This document shows positions 26,189 to 35,107 of a stretch of DNA of 64,000 nt, one piece after another (the first letter of the stretch is position 1; every line of letters starts with the position of its first letter). A model generated the notes under the pieces. The model ran no database searches, had not been told where the DNA came from, and was given only the letters and a program-made list of their open reading frames with translations. A program made the translations under genes and the position numbers. Where the stretch lies: assembly GCA_050303415.1 (NCBI GenBank), contig JBNLBS010000016.1:30703-94702 (forward strand), read 5' to 3'. This stretch comes from JBNLBS01 sp050303415 (lineage in GTDB: Bacteria; Pseudomonadota; Gammaproteobacteria; Methylococcales; Methylomonadaceae).

Positions 26189-27943
26189 TCATACGTTACT
26201 AATCCACAATGTCTGATAAGGAGTTATATCAAGCTGTAAGTTTGATGAACCGAACTCTTGCCCGCTGACAAGATCTCGCCAGCTATCAGTAATAATAAGG
26301 TTCAAATCAGACATTGACAATGTTTGGACTTCATTACTGATATTGTAGATACAAAAAATGCTTTGCTTACGATCAATACTTTGCCGCCAGAAACCGAATA
26401 ATTTTTCCCCCATATGCAAGGTGAACTGCGTTGCATTCGGGTGAAACGCCGATTGTTTTTTCCGAATATCAATTAGTTGTTTAAGCCCTGTATAAGCCTT
26501 GTAATGCTGACTTTCTGGATCATCCAGCGCGGTAATTAAATCATTATAGTTCCACTGGTGTCGATTGATTGAACGATTATGCCCGGTTTTTTCACAGCGT
26601 TGATAATCATTACCGGTCCCTAAAAAACTGTGTATATAAATCGCCGGAATACCTTCCAGAGCTAACATAATGGCATGAGCGCAGATAAATCGCGCCAGGC
26701 CAAAGTCATCTTTTCCCCCGCTCCCGCCTTGTAGGGCATCAATCAAAGATATATTAATTTCATAGGGTTTTTTTATACCATTATCACTGGCCCGCCAGGA
26801 CACTTTACCGCCAAACTGTTGCATGGTTGACACCAGAGAGGCTATCTCCGCCTCAGTTAACAAGCCTTCGGCCGGTCTTAAACCGATTCCATCATGAGAA
26901 GCTATAAAATTGAAATAGGTTGTACCATTTTGCGCCGGTGGCATACTCATCAGCCATTGTTTCAAATAACGGCAATTTCCCGTGACCAATGTATTAATCA
27001 GTAATGGGGGCAGTGAAAAATTATAGATACTGTGTGCTTCATTAGCATTACCGAAATAACTCAGGTTTTCCCGATTAGGAATATTGGTCTCGGTAATAAT
27101 AATGGCATCGGTCCGGCTATGTTCGATTAAAGTTCTAAATAAACGAACCACCTCATGGGTTTCGGGCAGATTGAGACAGTTTGTTCCTAGCTTTTTCCAT
27201 AAAAAGGCTATCGCATCCAAACGGAATATTTTAATGCCTTTGTCCAGGTAGAATCGAATGATCCTGGCAAATTCAAGCAAAACCTCATGATTTCGAAAAT
27301 CAAAGTCAACCTGTTCATGACTGAATGTGCACCAGACATATTTTGTTCCGTCAGCCGTTTCGGTTTCCCTAAGTAGGGGAGATGTTCTGGGTCTGACTAC
27401 ATCTACGGTATTGGCATTTGGCGGCGCACAATAAAAATAGTTATAACCTTTACCTTCACCCTTAATAAAGTTTTTGAACCATTCACTGGCGCTAGAGCAA
27501 TGGTTGATGACCAAATCAGCCATTAGATGATATTGACTTGAAATGCTCAGGATATCCTCCCAGTTGCCGAATTCAGCTTTAACCTGATAATAATCAATCA
27601 CCGCAAAGCCATCGTCAGAACAATAAGGAAAGAAAGGCAGGATATGAACAATATTAACCGACTCTTTAAGATAGGATTCCAGAAATTCATTAAGAATATG
27701 TAAAGGAACATACTGATCGTCAATAATCGTATCAGCATAGCTTATTACAGCAACATCAGCCTGAGACCATGGATTATGATGCGCGTGAGGCTGTTGATAA
27801 TGATCCGTTAAACGCATAACGGATATAAACTGATCCGCAAGATCAGTGATCGACTCTGTAGGCAATCGTTCATGATAAATTGCCATCAGATGATGAACAA
27901 TTTTTTGCCTTAATTGATCGAGTTCTTCTATGCTTGGCTTCAT
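26189..27943 (-). CDS. Glucosylglycerate phosphorylase-type GH13_18 enzyme
   Basis: This is a 584-residue GH13 protein with catalytic D243 (FRLDAIAF), acid/base E285 (ITETN) and transition-state D351 (SHDGIG). The overall layout is that of sucrose phosphorylase-like enzymes (HILPFFPYCSDDGF near residue 100). In this subfamily, members beside GpgS split glucosylglycerate with phosphate into glucose-1-phosphate and glycerate (as YcjM does in E. coli). The neighbours here, GpgS, its phosphatase and glycerate kinase, strongly favour that substrate over sucrose. It follows gpgS by 15 bases. Confidence 0.88.
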   Translation of the reverse strand: MKPSIEELDQLRQKIVHHLMAIYHERLPTESITDLADQFISVMRLTDHYQQPHAHHNPWSQADVAVISYADTIIDDQYVPLHILNEFLESYLKESVNIVHILPFFPYCSDDGFAVIDYYQVKAEFGNWEDILSISSQYHLMADLVINHCSSASEWFKNFIKGEGKGYNYFYCAPPNANTVDVVRPRTSPLLRETETADGTKYVWCTFSHEQVDFDFRNHEVLLEFARIIRFYLDKGIKIFRLDAIAFLWKKLGTNCLNLPETHEVVRLFRTLIEHSRTDAIIITETNIPNRENLSYFGNANEAHSIYNFSLPPLLINTLVTGNCRYLKQWLMSMPPAQNGTTYFNFIASHDGIGLRPAEGLLTEAEIASLVSTMQQFGGKVSWRASDNGIKKPYEINISLIDALQGGSGGKDDFGLARFICAHAIMLALEGIPAIYIHSFLGTGNDYQRCEKTGHNRSINRHQWNYNDLITALDDPESQHYKAYTGLKQLIDIRKKQSAFHPNATQFTLHMGEKLFGFWRQSIDRKQSIFCIYNISNEVQTLSMSDLNLIITDSWRDLVSGQEFGSSNLQLDITPYQTLWISNV

Positions 27944-27958
27944 GACAGTGCCTTTTTA

Positions 27959-29182
27959 CTAAGCGGAAAATTCGTTAAAGTCGTCTTCAACCGCCTGATA
28001 TATGCGCTCTAAAATATCAGGCATCGCACTTTGTACTCTGTTCCAACTGGGTATAAAAGGAGTTTCCATCGGCTGATCAATAAAAGTTTGACCGGCATCC
28101 ATGATATTTCTGGCAAACATTTCCACCGATTTCTCTTCCTGATGGATATCGATACTCAGCCCATTCATGATGGCATCGTTACGATAGGTTTCAACAAAAT
28201 CCAGCGCAATTCGAAAATAAGTGGCTTTAACCGTCCTGAAAACTTCAGGCGTAAAAACCTCACCCTGTGTCGCCAGCTTTCTAAATAAAGCCTTACAGAT
28301 ATCAATCGACATTTTGGATAATCCTGCCTGAGCATCTTCTAGCGACAAATCCTGATGTTTATGATCATAGATTCGCGCAATATCAACTTGACATAATCGG
28401 TTATTGGCATAGTTACGGTGCATTTCCGATAACACACCAATTTCCAGTCCCCAATCGCTTGGAATGCGTATATCATTTAACACATCCCGCCTGAATGAAA
28501 ACTCCCCGGCTAGTGAATATCGAAAGCTGTCCATATAATTAAGGTATTCATTTTCACCCAGCACTTTTTTTAATGCTCGAATAAGCGGTGTGACCAATAA
28601 CCGGTTAACCCGACCTTTAAGCTGACCCTCGGAGATACGAGAATAAAAGCCTTTGCAAAACTCATAATTAAATGATGGATTTGCCACCGGATAGATTAAC
28701 CTGGCCAGTAATTCACTGTTATAAGTCACTATATCGCAGTCATGTAAAGCAATGGATTCAGCCTTACCCGAGGCAAGAATATAACCCATGCAATACCATA
28801 CATTACGCCCCTTCCCCATTTCCTTGGGTGCAAGACCCAGTTGTTGCAGTTCATTATCAATTGCTTTAAGACGTGGGCCATCATTCCATAATAGGCGATG
28901 ATGTTGCGGCAGTTCGGAAAAAAAAGACAAGGCGTGCTGATACTGTTGTCGGTCTGCTCTATCCAAACCGATCACTATTTCAGACAGATAGGGTACGGTT
29001 TTAAGATGGGTGATTATCTTAGGTAAAGCATCACCTTCCAGTTCCGAAAACAAAGAAGGTAACAATAATCCTAGCGGTCTTTGCCTGCTGAAACTAAGTA
29101 AATCAGTTTCCAAGTCGGCCAAATGACGATTGGTTAAATTATGTAAAGTGGTAATGATGCCATTTTGATAAAAATCAGCCAT
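27959..29182 (-). CDS. gpgS: Glucosyl-3-phosphoglycerate synthase (GT81)
   Basis: This 407-residue GT-A glycosyltransferase has the metal motif DCD (LHDCDIVTYN near residue 166) and the PLGLLLPSLFSELEG start typical of the family. It joins glucose from a nucleotide donor to 3-phosphoglycerate to make glucosyl-3-phosphoglycerate. That compound is the precursor of glucosylglycerate, a compatible solute made under salt stress or nitrogen limitation. It sits 12 bases after the phosphatase gene. The length agrees with bacterial GpgS of this group. Confidence 0.92.
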   Translation of the reverse strand: MADFYQNGIITTLHNLTNRHLADLETDLLSFSRQRPLGLLLPSLFSELEGDALPKIITHLKTVPYLSEIVIGLDRADRQQYQHALSFFSELPQHHRLLWNDGPRLKAIDNELQQLGLAPKEMGKGRNVWYCMGYILASGKAESIALHDCDIVTYNSELLARLIYPVANPSFNYEFCKGFYSRISEGQLKGRVNRLLVTPLIRALKKVLGENEYLNYMDSFRYSLAGEFSFRRDVLNDIRIPSDWGLEIGVLSEMHRNYANNRLCQVDIARIYDHKHQDLSLEDAQAGLSKMSIDICKALFRKLATQGEVFTPEVFRTVKATYFRIALDFVETYRNDAIMNGLSIDIHQEEKSVEMFARNIMDAGQTFIDQPMETPFIPSWNRVQSAMPDILERIYQAVEDDFNEFSA

Positions 29183-29194
29183 AAGAAATCCTGC

Positions 29195-30034
29195 CTACAA
29201 TAAATTAAGAGAGTGAAGTATTGTGCTTACACTGTCGGCCCATCCCTTTGGGCCTGGATACTTGGCAGTGTATAAAGTTTTTGTCCGTTTTAATTCAGGC
29301 AGCGAATGTGCCGGTGAAGGAATTAAAATCGCTATATCAGCCGCTTCCAGCATAGCAATATCATTATGACTGTCACCGATTGCCAACGTGGTGACGGCCT
29401 GCTGTTCAGCAATGTTGTATTGCTCAGTCAACCATTTAAGGGCGATGCCTTTATTACATCGACCAGATACATGTAAGAAACGACCTCCTTGTAGAACATT
29501 GGCACCTAACGCGTTAAGTTCTGAAATAAATTTTTGCTTCTCATCATCGCTTCCATGCCAGGATACAGGCTCACCATATTGCCGTTGAGCCGCCCTACTT
29601 GCAGAGTCATAATCCAGCGCGGTTAAATTCACAATACCGCTAACGGACAAATCGGAAAAAGTGCTGTATTTTTCTCTGCTGGTAGAAGTACTGGCAATTA
29701 ATGACTGCCAATATGCCCTGTTCTGCACAAACCTCTTAACCCAAAAACCAGCCAATAGTTCAGTATCTTTAGCCTGATGACAAAAATAATCGACAGGAAG
29801 AAATATTGCGGCTCCGTTTTCTACAATAAACGGATGCGAATTGTTTATTTCTTTTCGAAAGTGAATTAACTCAGCCTGAGTTTTACTTGACGCGGCAATA
29901 ACCGGAATTCTAAGTTGATCTATTTGTTGCAGCACTGACAAAGCAGGCTTAAAGCTATAATTGTCATAATCGAGAAGACTTCCGTCCAGATCAGTGAAGA
30001 TGATCAGTGGTGGATGTTTTGGCAAGGCGTTCAT
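29195..30034 (-). CDS. gpgP: HAD phosphatase, glucosyl/mannosyl-3-phosphoglycerate type
   Basis: This is a 279-residue HAD-superfamily phosphatase of the Cof/MpgP branch, with DLDGSLLD (residues about 15-22), a Ser/Thr motif AASSKTQAE, and the acidic GDSHNDIAML box near residue 225. It removes the phosphate from glucosyl-3-phosphoglycerate, giving glucosylglycerate. The MpgP family also covers mannosyl compounds, but the adjacent GpgS points to the glucosyl substrate. It is 12 bases before gpgS and 3 after the glycerate kinase. Confidence 0.88.
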   Translation of the reverse strand: MNALPKHPPLIIFTDLDGSLLDYDNYSFKPALSVLQQIDQLRIPVIAASSKTQAELIHFRKEINNSHPFIVENGAAIFLPVDYFCHQAKDTELLAGFWVKRFVQNRAYWQSLIASTSTSREKYSTFSDLSVSGIVNLTALDYDSASRAAQRQYGEPVSWHGSDDEKQKFISELNALGANVLQGGRFLHVSGRCNKGIALKWLTEQYNIAEQQAVTTLAIGDSHNDIAMLEAADIAILIPSPAHSLPELKRTKTLYTAKYPGPKGWADSVSTILHSLNLL

Positions 30035-30037
30035 GGT

Positions 30038-30919
30038 CTATTCCCTGTATCTAAAACTTGTGATGTCCCTATCGGTATTAAGTTCATAAAGAAAATTAAC
30101 CCTGTCAGGTAGCGTTCTTAAACTATGTTCCGAAACTCGTTGAAAGTACTTGATAAAGTTTGATACAGCTTCTTTATCCATCCCTTTGTTATATTTTGTT
30201 TTTGCCTTAAGCTTACATTCCTGTTCCAATCGCCAATCATACACACATGAAAATGACGGCGCTTTTAACATGACCCAACTGTCAATGAGGTCAAAAAAAT
30301 AGGCATAATCCGTTCTTAGACGTAAATTAACGTAACTACGCCATAAAGCATCGGGGTCTTTATCATGCTCCAAGTCATTGACAGGTAAAATCAACTCATT
30401 ATCGTCCTGATCGCTGACCCCCAAACACCAACCTTCTATGACAACAATATCTACAGGATTGCTTATATAACTCCATTGACTTTCACTATAGCGTTCATCT
30501 GTTAACTTATCAAAACGAGGAATTTTAGTCGATTGTCCTTGAATTAAATTATTAATGGTTAAACTGGCTAAGGCAATATCATGTGTTCCAGGTACCCCTC
30601 GGGTTTTCAGCAATGGATGGACTTGTTTGGATAACTGCCTACGTTCCAGCTGAGTCAGATAAAAATCATCAATTGATATAGCCAGGGCATTTAGTTGATA
30701 CTGTTGCTTAAATAAAAACACCAGCAAATCGGCTAAAGTACTTTTACCGGAACCTTGAGCACCGTTAATACCGACAATTAAGGTTCTTTTCTGTTGACGT
30801 TGAATAGCCGCCAGTCGCTCTGCAAGCGGAATAAACCAATGCTTTACAGTTTGAGAATACTTCCCCGGTAAAGCATGTTGATTCAGAAATTCACATATTC
30901 CTATCTCGACCATTTTCAT
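30038..30919 (-). CDS. D-glycerate 3-kinase, GLYK type
   Basis: The protein has 293 residues from the ATG at 30919. The P-loop is GAQGSGKST (near residue 53) and SIDDFYLT follows near residue 83, as in plant-type glycerate 3-kinases and YggC. It phosphorylates D-glycerate to 3-phosphoglycerate. First in the operon, it closes the cycle by returning glycerate freed by the phosphorylase to the GpgS substrate. The ATG has a reasonable AAGG site 5-6 bases upstream; an in-frame TTG at 30922 is not needed. Confidence 0.9.
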   Translation of the reverse strand: MKMVEIGICEFLNQHALPGKYSQTVKHWFIPLAERLAAIQRQQKRTLIVGINGAQGSGKSTLADLLVFLFKQQYQLNALAISIDDFYLTQLERRQLSKQVHPLLKTRGVPGTHDIALASLTINNLIQGQSTKIPRFDKLTDERYSESQWSYISNPVDIVVIEGWCLGVSDQDDNELILPVNDLEHDKDPDALWRSYVNLRLRTDYAYFFDLIDSWVMLKAPSFSCVYDWRLEQECKLKAKTKYNKGMDKEAVSNFIKYFQRVSEHSLRTLPDRVNFLYELNTDRDITSFRYRE

Positions 30920-30934
30920 CAAACCTTTTTAAAT

Positions 30935-30947
30935 CTTGTTCAACAAG
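30935..30947. promoter_or_regulatory. 13-bp palindrome before the glucosylglycerate operon
   Basis: CTTGTT-C-AACAAG is a perfect palindrome 16 bases upstream of the glycerate kinase start. Between a promoter and the first codon it could be a repressor operator. It is short enough to arise by chance. Confidence 0.35.
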
Positions 30948-31518
30948 TTCATGAGCAAAATCCATACCTGAAAAAAAATACACCCAAATTAAATCAAAAA
31001 AAATGTTGTAATCGACTGACTTTAAAATACTTTTTTAACAGGACTCAGTTTTGATCTTGAAAATTGAAACTAATATACAAGTAATCATCAGTGCACCAAA
31101 ATGATGCCCTAAAGGTAAACAAAAGGTATTTGATTGCCCAAGGAGAAGTCGAAATAAACCAGAAAAAAAGAGACAAGGTTAGGTATAAAAGCAGTGTATT
31201 AACAATTAAAGGTTCTACAAAACGCTCATAAATTTTTATAAAATTAAGTGTACTTGGCAACGTAACTGTACAGCCTGTGAGTATAGAGAATATAGATTGA
31301 CGTTTATCAGGACTCTGCAGATGGCAACGTACAAGGGCGAATTCAGCAGCCTATGAATCAATAACCAATATCCTTAGCTTAAAACTACGCCGAGTCATAA
31401 AGGAACGGCAGATGGTCAGCTTATGCTTGATGTTAATCTAAAATTTAGGCATATTAAATTTATCAGATTACTACTTGGCACATTCGAATTTCAATTAATC
31501 GACAAATGGAGTCAGTTT
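30948..31518. other. Gene-free AT-rich gap with divergent promoters
   Basis: This gap lies between the glucosylglycerate operon (minus) and the SH3 operon (plus). A 71-codon minus frame at 31045-31260 begins with TTG, has no ribosome site and no recognisable family, and is not called. No clear -35/-10 pair or tandem repeat stands out. Confidence 0.5.
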
Positions 31519-31983
31519 ATGAACAAACAAATTGTTTTTGCAGGAATATTATTAATGTTACCTGCCATTGCTTTTGCTGAATCTTTAACCGTAAAAACCG
31601 AAAAAGCCGCTATCCGTAGTCGACCTTCTTTTATCAGTGAGATCCTTGCAAATGTGACCCATAATAATTCTGTTGAAGTTATAAAAAAACAAGGGGCATG
31701 GCGAATGATTGAATTCGGTCAACATGAGGGGTGGATGCATGTTTTATCACTCATACAGCCCGAAAGAAAATTTCAGGCCGGAAAAGTTATTGATCAACGC
31801 GTATCAAGCAAAGAAATCAGCCTGGCCGGTAAAGGCTTCAATTCCGATGTCGAAAGAGCCTATAAAAAACAACAAGGAAGCCTTGGCTACGTATGGGTGA
31901 ATAATATGGAAAAAATCAAAGTAACCTCCGAACAACTGGAGCAATTTGCCTCGAAAAGTGAATTTAACATAACTGCACGGTGA
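31519..31983 (+). CDS. Periplasmic bacterial SH3-domain protein
   Basis: From the ATG at 31519 the protein has 154 residues with a signal peptide (cut after AFA, residue 20). An SH3b domain lies near residues 25-80 (KAAIRSRPSFISEILANVTHN and GWMHVL), followed by a polar tail. SH3b domains bind peptidoglycan or proteins. A GGAG ribosome site lies 8 bases upstream of this ATG; the in-frame start at 31423 would hide the signal peptide and is rejected. It precedes an M48 lipoprotein gene by 4 bases and a CHASE2 cyclase gene, an apparent operon. Confidence 0.82.
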   Translation: MNKQIVFAGILLMLPAIAFAESLTVKTEKAAIRSRPSFISEILANVTHNNSVEVIKKQGAWRMIEFGQHEGWMHVLSLIQPERKFQAGKVIDQRVSSKEISLAGKGFNSDVERAYKKQQGSLGYVWVNNMEKIKVTSEQLEQFASKSEFNITAR

Positions 31984-31987
31984 TAGC

Positions 31988-32884
31988 ATGAAACGATTTA
32001 TATTACCTATTACTTTAAGCTTAACTTTAACGGCTTGTGCCCGTGTTGTTGGCATTGGCGCTAACATAGCCGAAGGCGCCGGATACATATCACATACACA
32101 AGCAGAATCTTTAACACGCGTAGCAGCCAAAGCGGAAAAAACATTTGAGGATATTACCCCCGAGCAGGAATATTACTTGGGACGTGCAGTTGGTGCGACC
32201 ATTATTAACCGTTATCAGGTCAAATCCCACCCTGTTGAAAACCGTTATTTAAATATGATCGGTAAAACGTTAGTATTAGCCTCCAGCCAGCCGGAAAAAT
32301 ATAGTAACTACCATTTTTTAATTCTGGAAACAAACGAAGTAAATGCGTTTGCAGCGCCTAGCGGTTTTATCTTTATATCAAAAGGTATGCTTTCTTTATG
32401 TGAAAACGAAGATGATTTAGCCGCCGTATTAGCCCATGAGATTGGCCATGTTCTACATGCTCACGCACTTAAATCCATTAAAACCAGCCGATTAACCTCT
32501 GCATTAACTACCTTGGCCGTTGAAGGGGTTAAACAAACCAGTCAGCATCAAATAACCAAACTGGTCTCCGATTTTGAAGGCAGTATCGAAGATATGACAC
32601 AAACACTGATTAACAGTGGTTATAGCCGGGACTTAGAAAGCGAAGCGGATAATACCGCTTTTGAGCTGCTTCAGCAATCCGGATATGACGCTAACGGCCT
32701 ATTACGAGTTTTAAATCGGATGAAAATTAAAACTGCCGGACAATCAACCGGTTTTGCTGCAACGCACCCGGATATGGATGATCGTATTTCAGAAATTAAC
32801 GGGTTGCTTGATGACCAAACACCCAATCCGTTATCAGCCAAAAGAACAGTTCGGTTTAATCAGAAAATAAAACATAGGATCTAG
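31988..32884 (+). CDS. M48-family zinc metalloprotease, lipoprotein
   Basis: This 298-residue protein has a lipobox ending LTAC17. The gluzincin site is H150-E-x2-H154 (LAHEIGH), with a downstream ESEAD motif supplying the third ligand. The layout resembles LoiP/BepA-type outer-membrane or periplasmic proteases that clear misfolded envelope proteins. The RYLNMIGKTLV block precedes the site, as in YfgC relatives. It is co-transcribed with the SH3 protein upstream and, 43 bases on, the CHASE2 adenylate cyclase. Confidence 0.9.
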   Translation: MKRFILPITLSLTLTACARVVGIGANIAEGAGYISHTQAESLTRVAAKAEKTFEDITPEQEYYLGRAVGATIINRYQVKSHPVENRYLNMIGKTLVLASSQPEKYSNYHFLILETNEVNAFAAPSGFIFISKGMLSLCENEDDLAAVLAHEIGHVLHAHALKSIKTSRLTSALTTLAVEGVKQTSQHQITKLVSDFEGSIEDMTQTLINSGYSRDLESEADNTAFELLQQSGYDANGLLRVLNRMKIKTAGQSTGFAATHPDMDDRISEINGLLDDQTPNPLSAKRTVRFNQKIKHRI

Positions 32885-32927
32885 CAATGGGGAAAATCAT
32901 CTATCTCTCAGCGCCCTGTTTTCCAAA

Positions 32928-35030
32928 ATGAAATGGTTTAAAAAACTTCAATATGCGTTTCTTATAGCCTTTTTTGCCACGTCTCTAGTTCAGCTGCTGC
33001 AATATGGCAAGTTGGTAGAACAGTGGGAATACACTACGTGGTCATGGCGCCAAAAAATGCTGGCTAAACCATCGCCTGCCACCGACAAAATTAAAATCAT
33101 TTTACTGGACCAGGCCAGTCTGGATTGGGGGGCTTCGGTTAATGGATTATCCTGGCCTTGGCCTCGTGAAGTTTATGCACTGATGCTAAATTTTTTACAT
33201 AGGGCCGGTGCAAAGGTGGTTGCTCTTGATGTTATTTATAGTGAAGCCTCAGTGTATGGCGTTGAAGATGATCAACAGTTTGCTTCTGCAATCAATGGGC
33301 GACCGGTTATTCTGGGAACTTTTTTAGGCCAACAAAAACAAAAACAAACCAAATGGCCCCAGCAAGCCCCGCCTAGCCCGATAAAATTAATCAATAAAAG
33401 CTTAAAAAATTCCGCTTCAGGTTTGCAAGCGACTTTTCCTATACCTCCGCTTGCCAAGGTTGCCCCAATGTTGGCCCATGTTAATGAAACTCCTGATAGC
33501 GATGGGGTATTTAGGCGATTATCCCTCTTTCATATATTTGATGAACAAGTACTCCCTACTATGGGACTAGGCGCTTTTTTATTCGATAAAACCGATAAAT
33601 CTATAAAGATTAATGATGGGTTCTTAGTTGCAGGACAAAAACTGAACATTGACCAACAAAACCGCGTAACTCTAAAATTTCGCGGCCCTTCCGGAACGCA
33701 TCAAAGTTTCAATATGGCTGCGATTATCCAAGCGGAATTACGCCTACAGTCGGGCGAAATTTCTCCGATTGATCTTAGTATATTTAAAGATAAATATGTT
33801 TTTTTTGGTTTTAGTGCACCAGGATTAAAAGACTTACGACCTACTCCCATCAGTGGTGACTATTCGGGAGTTGAAGTTCATGCTACATTGTTGGACAACC
33901 TGTTAGCCAATGACGCCATCAGCACAGTACCCAACTGGTTTTTTTTAATATTCTGTTTTCTGCTGGCTCTACTTACCAGCTATACGGTTATATCCAGTAA
34001 AAGGCTTTTATATATTGTTTTTACTTCGCTTATATTTATTGTCATTCCACTGATCATTGCCTTCGCATGTTATGAATATAACTATTGGTGGAACCTGGTC
34101 TCATCGGAATTCATCGTTATTTTTTCGCTGCTCAATTCCATCAGCCTAATTTACTTTTTAGAGGGTAAAGAAAAACGTTTTATCCGTTCCGCCTTTAACC
34201 AATACTTAAGTGTCGACGTGATAACACAATTACTGGATGACCCGACACGATTGAGTTTAGGTGGAGAAAAAAGAGAATTAAGTATATTTTTTTCCGATAT
34301 TCAGGGTTTTACCTCAATTTCAGAAAAGCTGACGCCTGAACAACTGGTCAATATGTTAAATGAATATTTGACCGATATGACGGACATTATTATGGAAACG
34401 GGCGGAACGCTGGATAAATACGAAGGCGATGCGATTATTGCATTCTGGAATGCCCCGGTATTACAACAGGACCATGCTGTACGAATATGTAATGCTGTTC
34501 TACGTTGTCAACGTAAACTGGCTGAGCGTCGTGAAGAATTCTATCAACGCACAGGTTCATGGTTACATATGCGTATCGGCGTACATACTGGTGAAGTGGT
34601 GGTCGGTAACTTCGGCTCTACCAACCGCTTTGATTACACCATGATTGGTGATGCCGCAAACCTGGCAGCAAGACTGGAAGGTGCCAACAAGTTTTTCGGG
34701 TCATACACTATGGTTTCGGAGGACACTTGGAATCAGGCTCAGCACGCATTTATTGGTAGAGAACTGGGGACATTAAAAGTTGTCGGTCGTAATACCCCCG
34801 TGACTGTCTATGAATTATTGGGTTTTAAAAATGAAACCTTGCCTGTTGAAATTCTACAATTTAATAGCGGACAAGACTTTTACAAGCAGGGAAATTTTAA
34901 ACAAGCCGCAGCCGTATTTTCTCAACTACCCAATGACCCCGTTGCCCAGGTCTATTTAAAAACATGTCTTCAGCTTCAGGAATCGACGCCTGATAATTGG
35001 GATGGGGTTTGGGTTTTGGATGAGAAATAA
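32928..35030 (+). CDS. CHASE2-domain class III adenylate cyclase
   Basis: This 700-residue protein has an N-terminal membrane segment, a CHASE2 sensor (about residues 30-330) and three membrane segments (about 335-415). A class III cyclase domain follows near residues 440-620. Both metal Asp are present (FFSDIQGF and YEGDAII). The adenine-selecting Lys is in DKYEGD and Asp in DYTMIGD, and N-x3-R (NLAAR) is kept, so it should make cAMP. A C-terminal tail of about 60 residues is TPR-like. The sensor would face the periplasm, where the products of the two preceding genes also act. Confidence 0.93.
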   Translation: MKWFKKLQYAFLIAFFATSLVQLLQYGKLVEQWEYTTWSWRQKMLAKPSPATDKIKIILLDQASLDWGASVNGLSWPWPREVYALMLNFLHRAGAKVVALDVIYSEASVYGVEDDQQFASAINGRPVILGTFLGQQKQKQTKWPQQAPPSPIKLINKSLKNSASGLQATFPIPPLAKVAPMLAHVNETPDSDGVFRRLSLFHIFDEQVLPTMGLGAFLFDKTDKSIKINDGFLVAGQKLNIDQQNRVTLKFRGPSGTHQSFNMAAIIQAELRLQSGEISPIDLSIFKDKYVFFGFSAPGLKDLRPTPISGDYSGVEVHATLLDNLLANDAISTVPNWFFLIFCFLLALLTSYTVISSKRLLYIVFTSLIFIVIPLIIAFACYEYNYWWNLVSSEFIVIFSLLNSISLIYFLEGKEKRFIRSAFNQYLSVDVITQLLDDPTRLSLGGEKRELSIFFSDIQGFTSISEKLTPEQLVNMLNEYLTDMTDIIMETGGTLDKYEGDAIIAFWNAPVLQQDHAVRICNAVLRCQRKLAERREEFYQRTGSWLHMRIGVHTGEVVVGNFGSTNRFDYTMIGDAANLAARLEGANKFFGSYTMVSEDTWNQAQHAFIGRELGTLKVVGRNTPVTVYELLGFKNETLPVEILQFNSGQDFYKQGNFKQAAAVFSQLPNDPVAQVYLKTCLQLQESTPDNWDGVWVLDEK

Positions 35031-35107
35031 TAGTGTAAACACCCCAAGTTAAAAACAAGTTTTTCGCAAAAATTTATGTAGCTTTTATAGTTGGCTGGAT
35101 GGAATGT

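Noticed and set aside
31045..31260. 71-codon minus-strand frame with hydrophobic residues
   Set aside because: Starts with TTG, lacks a ribosome site, and sits in AT-rich DNA where such frames arise by chance.
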